DNA of 42,347 bases from an uncultured Bacilli bacterium (GTDB taxonomy: Bacteria > Bacillota_I > Bacilli_A > RF39 > UBA660), in NCBI GenBank assembly GCA_948479395.1, contig CAOLUI010000008.1, forward strand, positions 1 through 42,347, read 5' to 3'. Below are positions 40,985-42,347 of the stretch, piece after piece. Numbering within the stretch: position 1 is the first letter of the stretch; every line of letters starts with the position of its first letter. The notes below the pieces were generated by a model. It did no database searches. It was not told the origin of the DNA and worked only from the letters and a program-made list of their open reading frames with translations. Made by a program: the position numbers and the translations under genes.

Positions 40985-41437
40985 ATGTTGTTTGAAAATG
41001 ATAATTACGATATTGATATTTTATCACTTGCTGGTTTTAATTTTGAAAATGAACCAAAATATTTTAATCAAACTGATCCATTAGTTAATACTAAAGAAGG
41101 CTTTTTAAGAGGGAATATGTTTAAAAATGAATATGTTCCTTATAAAAACATGCAACCTTGTATGTTAAAACCATCTTCTGAAAGAGAAGCCTTACTTTTT
41201 AGAATAATGGAAATAGATTTTGCAATTAATGATTTAAATTTATATCTTGATTTACATCCCGAAGATAAAAACATGTATGAAAAATTTAAAAAATATACTC
41301 AAGAATGTATAGAATTAAAAGATCAATATGCTAGAATGTATGGCCCATTAACATTAGATCAAACTATGTCTAATAATTATGAATGGATGAAAAATCCATG
41401 GCCATGGGATAAAAGAGGAGGTAGCATGTATGTTTAA
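40985..41437 (+). CDS. cotJB: CotJA-CotJB fusion, spore-coat-associated
   Basis: This 150-residue protein begins at ATG 40985 (GAGGAGG seven to twelve bases before; ATG 40931 has no ribosome site). Residues about 25-60 resemble CotJA (FLRGNMFKNEYVPYKNMQP). Residues 63-146 are a clear CotJB: REALLFRIMEIDFAINDLNLYLDLHPEDKNMYEKF, then the closing MYGPLT...WMKNPWPWDKRGG. In Bacillus the three CotJ proteins are separate and act in spore-coat assembly. In this lineage they probably serve a different, stress-related purpose together with the Mn catalase. It overlaps cotJC by eight bases. Confidence 0.75.
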   Translation: MLFENDNYDIDILSLAGFNFENEPKYFNQTDPLVNTKEGFLRGNMFKNEYVPYKNMQPCMLKPSSEREALLFRIMEIDFAINDLNLYLDLHPEDKNMYEKFKKYTQECIELKDQYARMYGPLTLDQTMSNNYEWMKNPWPWDKRGGSMYV

Positions 41438-41987
41438 ATATATGAAAACTACTAATTATCCTATTAACATAAAAAGAAAAGATTTAAAAATGGCGAAATA
41501 TTTATATACTCAATTTGGCGGAGCTAACTCTGAACTTGCAGCAGCACTACGTTATTTTAGCCAAAAATTTTCCATGCCTGATGAAAAAGGGAAATCTCTA
41601 CTTAATGATATCGCTACCGAAGAACTTGGTCATGTTGAAATGATTGCCACAATGATTAAACAGTTAACCGAAGGAGCAAGTGTTGAAGAAATGAAATCTG
41701 CTGGACTTGGCGATATTTATTCTGAACATGGTATGGGTGTATATCCTTCAAATGCTAGTGGAGTACCTTTTACTATTGCTTATGTTTCAGTAACTGGCGA
41801 TATTTTAGCCGATATATCTGAAGATATGGCAGCAGAAGAAAAAGCTCGTGCTGTATATGAAAATTTAATAGAACTTGCAACTGATGAAGATGTTATTGGA
41901 CCACTTTTATTTTTAAGACAAAGAGAAATAATTCATTTTAATCGTTTCAAAGAATTATATAAGTATTATAAAAAGAAAGGCTATTAA
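41430..41987 (+). CDS. cotJC: Manganese catalase CotJC
   Basis: This 185-residue protein is the catalase subunit of the CotJ group, a ferritin-like four-helix fold that splits hydrogen peroxide with two Mn. Visible landmarks are QFGGANSELAAALRYFSQKF (first Glu), IATEELGHVEMIATMI (the Glu-x-x-His pair), YSEHGMGVYPSNASGVPF and REIIHFNRF (last Glu and His). It is overlapped by the cotJAB gene and followed by a terminator. GGAGG before 41430 sets the start. Length is like other CotJC proteins. Confidence 0.9.
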   Translation: MFKYMKTTNYPINIKRKDLKMAKYLYTQFGGANSELAAALRYFSQKFSMPDEKGKSLLNDIATEELGHVEMIATMIKQLTEGASVEEMKSAGLGDIYSEHGMGVYPSNASGVPFTIAYVSVTGDILADISEDMAAEEKARAVYENLIELATDEDVIGPLLFLRQREIIHFNRFKELYKYYKKKGY

Positions 41988-42007
41988 GTCTTTTTTGGTA
42001 CTATAAA

Positions 42008-42058
42008 AGTGTAATAATTAATTACAGAAATGTGATTGAATATTACACTTCTTTTTAT
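42008..42058 (+). terminator. Hairpin after cotJC
   Basis: AAGTGTAATA (42008-42017) and TATTACACTT (42041-42050) form a perfect ten-base stem, followed by CTTTTTATT. The loop of 23 bases is long for a terminator. Confidence 0.55.
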
Positions 42059-42067
42059 TATGATTGA

Positions 42068-42180
42068 TGTGATTGGATAACGTTGGTCTTTTAGAGATAA
42101 AGTTCTCGTAAACAAAAGTGTTATCCAACCTTCACATAATATATTCGTTTAAGCAAGTTGAGATTGAAACAGTTCTCGTG
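42068..42180 (+). ncRNA. Structured non-coding leader of the IS110-family element (candidate bridge RNA)
   Basis: TGTGATTGGATAAC (42068-42081) pairs with GTTATCCAA-CCT-TCACA (42120-42136), a 14-base-pair stem with a three-base bulge. The loop holds AGTTCTCGT (42102 region) and the same nine bases recur at 42171, in a second loop region. Recently described IS110 elements encode in this place a bridge RNA with two loops, one reading the target and one the donor. The position upstream of the transposase and the folded, repeated-loop layout match. The exact ends are not known. Confidence 0.5.
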
Positions 42181-42252
42181 TAAAGAGCCAAAATGAGGAT
42201 ATGTAGAGGAGTTGGAACCAATCATAATTAAAAGAATAGGAAGGAAAAGAAA

Positions 42253-42347
42253 ATGAAGTATGGAGTTGGAATTGATATTTCAAAGGGAAAAAGCACAATA
42301 GCTATACTATCAGTTGCTGGAGAAGTAATTGAAGAACCATTTGAAAT
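42253..42347 (+). mobile_element. IS110-family transposase, 5' part (continues past the window)
   Basis: ATG 42253 after GGAAGGAAAAG opens MKYGVGIDISKGKSTIAILSV, the first strand of the RuvC-like DEDD domain of IS110-family transposases (G-x-D-(I/V)-(S/A)-K), with the first catalytic Asp in it. About 31 residues are seen. IS110 enzymes work with a bridge RNA encoded in their non-coding end and need no terminal inverted repeats. Confidence 0.8.

Noticed and set aside
1..42347. CRISPR array or tRNA genes
   Set aside because: No regularly spaced repeats and no cloverleaf-like segment with a GTTCRANNC arm were noticed.

Overview
The window is very AT-rich, Gram-positive-type chromosomal DNA. The genes are tightly packed, use the standard code (TGG for Trp, TAA/TAG/TGA as stops), have AGGAGG-like ribosome sites, and many promoters look like an extended -10 (TGnTATAAT). 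Its contents include a class B sortase with an NPQTG substrate, UppP, an S11 D-Ala-D-Ala carboxypeptidase, SpmA/SpmB, CotJ proteins, LemA/DUF2207, RmuC and TrpS. Together these suggest a low-GC member of the Bacillota (class Bacilli), probably a gut-type lineage such as RF39 or Erysipelotrichales. That placement is inferred from gene content only. The organism has peptidoglycan.

Region A (1-17261) is one large envelope/secretion locus. It opens with short pilin-like proteins: two small Cys-containing ones, then two TadE/F-like paralogues. All the complete ones start with M-(K/R)-E-A-x-G just before the membrane helix. A TadZ/CpaE-like protein with a degenerate P-loop follows, then a VirB2-like two-helix protein, a membrane-anchored surface protein, and two secreted Cys-rich proteins that each end in the same VirB2-like two-helix module. 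Next comes a compact operon for a type IV secretion machine: VirB6-like channel, its separate Gly-rich tail, a coiled-coil protein, PrgI/VirB3-like protein, VirB4 split into two genes, a three-part peptidoglycan hydrolase and a lipoprotein. A VirD4 coupling ATPase follows with its own promoter. I see no relaxase, oriT or VirB8. The whole looks like a resident Tad-pilus/T4SS hybrid used for surface assembly, protein secretion or DNA traffic rather than a conventional conjugative element.

Region B (17262-25510) is mixed. It holds a decayed RelBE/YafQ toxin-antitoxin pair, a rhodanese, a VTT-family membrane protein, RmuC, a surface-protein gene that is out of frame at an 11-G tract (likely a phase-variable switch), UppP, a YjbA-like protein beside TrpS, a lipoprotein and a frameshifted membrane-protein gene.

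Region C (25544-33851) is cell-envelope: D-Ala-D-Ala carboxypeptidase-spmA-spmB, a glucosaminidase-like hydrolase, an Asn-rich anchored protein, a GT2-TPR glycosyltransferase, and a class B sortase with an unusual cytoplasmic extension divergent from its probable NPQTG substrate.

Region D (33936-42347) holds a PMCA-type Ca2+ ATPase, a DUF3592-LemA-DUF2207 cluster, a DUF308-like membrane protein, a cotJ operon with cotJA and cotJB fused, and the left end of an IS110-family element whose non-coding leader folds like a bridge RNA. No tRNA, rRNA or CRISPR array was seen.
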